Below are positions 5,782 through 6,710 of a DNA stretch of 6,710 nucleotides, piece by piece; within the stretch, counting starts at the first letter, position 1, and every line of letters begins with the position of its first letter. Made by a program: the position numbers and the translations under genes. This stretch comes from an uncultured Ruminococcus sp. (GTDB lineage Bacteria > Bacillota > Clostridia > Oscillospirales > Ruminococcaceae): assembly GCA_947167535.1 (NCBI GenBank), contig CAMVIL010000063.1, forward strand, positions 1 to 6,710, written 5' to 3'. The notes under the pieces are model-generated. The model saw only the letters and a program-made list of their open reading frames with translations, searched no databases and was not told the origin of the DNA.

Positions 5782-5793
5782 TGAAACGTTTCA
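5782..5793. promoter_or_regulatory. Perfect 12-bp palindrome, LacI-family-like operator
   Basis: TGAAACGTTTCA is a perfect palindrome with a central CG, the form typical of LacI/CcpA-family operators in Firmicutes. It lies between the GH9 stop and the sigma factor gene, 5 nt upstream of the sigma Shine-Dalgarno and just after a possible -10 (TATAAG, 5799-5794). A bound repressor there would block transcription into the sigma operon. It is 12 bp, shorter than the usual 14-bp CcpA cre. The half TGAAAC also resembles an ECF -35 element, but no fitting -10 follows at 16-17 nt. Confidence 0.5.
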
Positions 5794-5829
5794 CTTATAC
5801 ATACAAAGAAAAAGGAGAATGTGTGACAA
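5794..5829 (-). promoter_or_regulatory. Weak candidate promoter of the sigma operon
   Basis: TTGTCA (5829-5824) and TATAAG (5799-5794) are individually sigma-A-like but 24 nt apart, too far to work as a pair; TTGTAT at 5806-5801 gives correct spacing but is a poor -10. The 89-nt gap also has no clear terminator for the GH9 gene, so the sigma operon may be transcribed partly by readthrough. Confidence 0.25.
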
Positions 5830-5852
5830 TAAAACGGAAATTTTTTTAGGCG

Positions 5853-6710
5853 TTATTCCTTCTTGTCCTTGGACTCGGCGGTGTCGGCGGAACCCTTGGT
5901 CTCGGCTTTCAGCTTTGCCATCTTGTAGATGAAAACTTCGGCGGAGAGTATCAGTACCAGAGCAGTTCCCGCGATGAGTGCAATGTAGACCACCTTGTAA
6001 TCCTTGCCCGAGCCGCTGTCGGAGCCGTCGGAACCGTCCTTGCTCATCTTAGCCTTTGCCTTCTTGCTGTTCTTCTCGGCCTTTTCGGTGTCGTAGGTGG
6101 TGTTCTCGGCAGGTTCTGCATCGCCGCCGTCGTTCTCGATACCGATAGCCGCACCGCCCTCGCCGGGCTTGATGTCTGCATTGAGCGCCGAGAATGCGGT
6201 AAGCCATGCGAGAGAAGCGTTCCAGTTTATCGTGCACTCGTTGACGCTCCACGCCTCGATGCTGTCAACGTAGCACTTCTGCGGAGCGACCTCGCCTTTC
6301 TTCCAGCCCATGCCTCTTACCCAGGGGTCCTGCATACCCGAATTGGGGCCGCCCGAGAGAACTCCGCAGGGAGCCTTCGGGAACTTTTCGTCTATCTGGT
6401 TTGACCACCAGCGGTGGTGGGGATTCTCTGTGGTGTGGGAGCCGTAGCCGGTCACGTAGGAGTAGTCCATCGCATTGCGTCCGAGCAGATAATCGAGACC
6501 CTGAAGCGCACCGTCGGTGTAGCCGTCATCGCTGTCTGTCAGCGCAGCGGCGTATGCGAGAACTATCGCATTGTCGGCAACGAAGGAATTGGAGCCCCAG
6601 AGGTAGCCCTTGTCGCTGTCGTTGTAGCTCAGCGTGCTCTGACCGTAGGGGAGACCGTAGCCCTGCTCGCTCTCTGTCTTGAGGTAGTAGTCCGCCGCAG
6701 TCTTGAGGGA
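5853..6710 (-). CDS. Glycoside hydrolase family 9 (endoglucanase/cellulase), C-terminal part, membrane anchored
   Basis: GH9 enzymes cleave beta-1,4-glucan with inversion. The visible 285 residues begin inside the (alpha/alpha)6-barrel (SLKTAADYYL) and the gene runs off the right edge. Both classical C-terminal GH9 signatures are present: GLDYLLGRNAMDYSYVTGYG then ENPHHRWW (substrate-binding His/Arg), and YVDSIEAWSVNECTINWNAS, whose Glu is the catalytic acid. The catalytic Asp pair lies outside the window. After the catalytic domain comes an acidic and then Lys/Ser-rich linker (GDAEPAENTTYDTEKAEK to DGSDSGSGKD), a transmembrane helix VVYIALIAGTALVLILSAEVFIY, and a charged tail (KMAKLKAETKG to SKDKKE). 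The enzyme would thus face outward, anchored by its C-terminus. No dockerin or LPXTG motif is present. The internal Met at 6470 is not a start, since family sequence continues upstream of it. Confidence 0.95.
   Translation of the reverse strand, partial: SLKTAADYYLKTESEQGYGLPYGQSTLSYNDSDKGYLWGSNSFVADNAIVLAYAAALTDSDDGYTDGALQGLDYLLGRNAMDYSYVTGYGSHTTENPHHRWWSNQIDEKFPKAPCGVLSGGPNSGMQDPWVRGMGWKKGEVAPQKCYVDSIEAWSVNECTINWNASLAWLTAFSALNADIKPGEGGAAIGIENDGGDAEPAENTTYDTEKAEKNSKKAKAKMSKDGSDGSDSGSGKDYKVVYIALIAGTALVLILSAEVFIYKMAKLKAETKGSADTAESKDKKE

Noticed and set aside
5788..5793. TGAAAC as the -35 of an autoregulated ECF promoter
   Set aside because: No CGTA-like -10 is present 16-17 nt downstream; that region is the Shine-Dalgarno and start codons of the sigma gene. 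The perfect palindrome is a better reading.
5853..6000. Dockerin or sortase signal at the GH9 C-terminus
   Set aside because: No calcium-binding dockerin repeats and no LPXTG-like motif are seen; the hydrophobic helix with a long charged tail explains the end.
1..6710. CRISPR arrays, tRNA or rRNA genes, insertion sequences
   Set aside because: No regularly spaced repeats, tRNA-like cloverleaf, rRNA stretches, transposase genes or terminal inverted repeats were seen on either strand.

Overview
The window reads as chromosomal DNA of a fibre-degrading, low-to-mid-GC Firmicute, most likely a Ruminococcus-like member of the Clostridia (inference). The grounds are strong Gram-positive Shine-Dalgarno sites (AAAGGAG, GGAGG, GAGGTG), near-consensus sigma-A promoters, a membrane-anchored family 9 glycoside hydrolase, a YolD-type gene beside an S24 repressor, and an attenuated leader in front of queuosine genes. 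Every gene I can support is on the minus strand, so transcription runs from right to left. Both ends of the window cut through a gene.

Right part (6710 to 5230): the C-terminal portion of a GH9 cellulase with a C-terminal transmembrane anchor. It is followed, after an 89-base gap holding a perfect 12-bp palindrome, by an ECF-type sigma factor. The sigma gene overlaps (ATGA) a single-pass membrane protein that is probably its anti-sigma or sensor partner. A strong intrinsic terminator (4114-4155) closes this unit.

Middle (4109 to 2669): an autonomous unit with a perfect-consensus sigma-A promoter embedded in a cluster of inverted TCAAGA half-sites. It drives a LexA/HdiR-like repressor (HTH plus S24 self-cleaving domain with intact Ser/Lys dyad and Ala-Gly site) and a YolD-like protein. 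Such pairs usually accompany a Y-family DNA polymerase, but none is present here.

Left part (2639 to 1): a queuosine precursor operon in the order queD-queE-folE-queC-queF. It starts from a near-consensus promoter followed by a roughly 130-nt leader with a pseudoknot-like aptamer region, a 7-bp hairpin and an intrinsic terminator right before the queD ribosome binding site. This is a preQ1 riboswitch by context, with a layout reminiscent of class III. FolE, QueD, QueE, QueC and QueF would together convert GTP to preQ1. However, queC is broken as given: about 100 bases are missing from its middle and the frame shifts, so the ATP-binding half and the zinc-binding C-terminus lie in different frames. 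Either the pathway is interrupted between CDG and preQ0, or the assembly has an error here.

The strongest leads are the queC lesion in an otherwise intact riboswitch-controlled operon, the leader architecture with mutually exclusive folds, the self-operator of the S24 repressor, and the GH9/ECF sigma/membrane-protein neighbourhood with its palindromic site.
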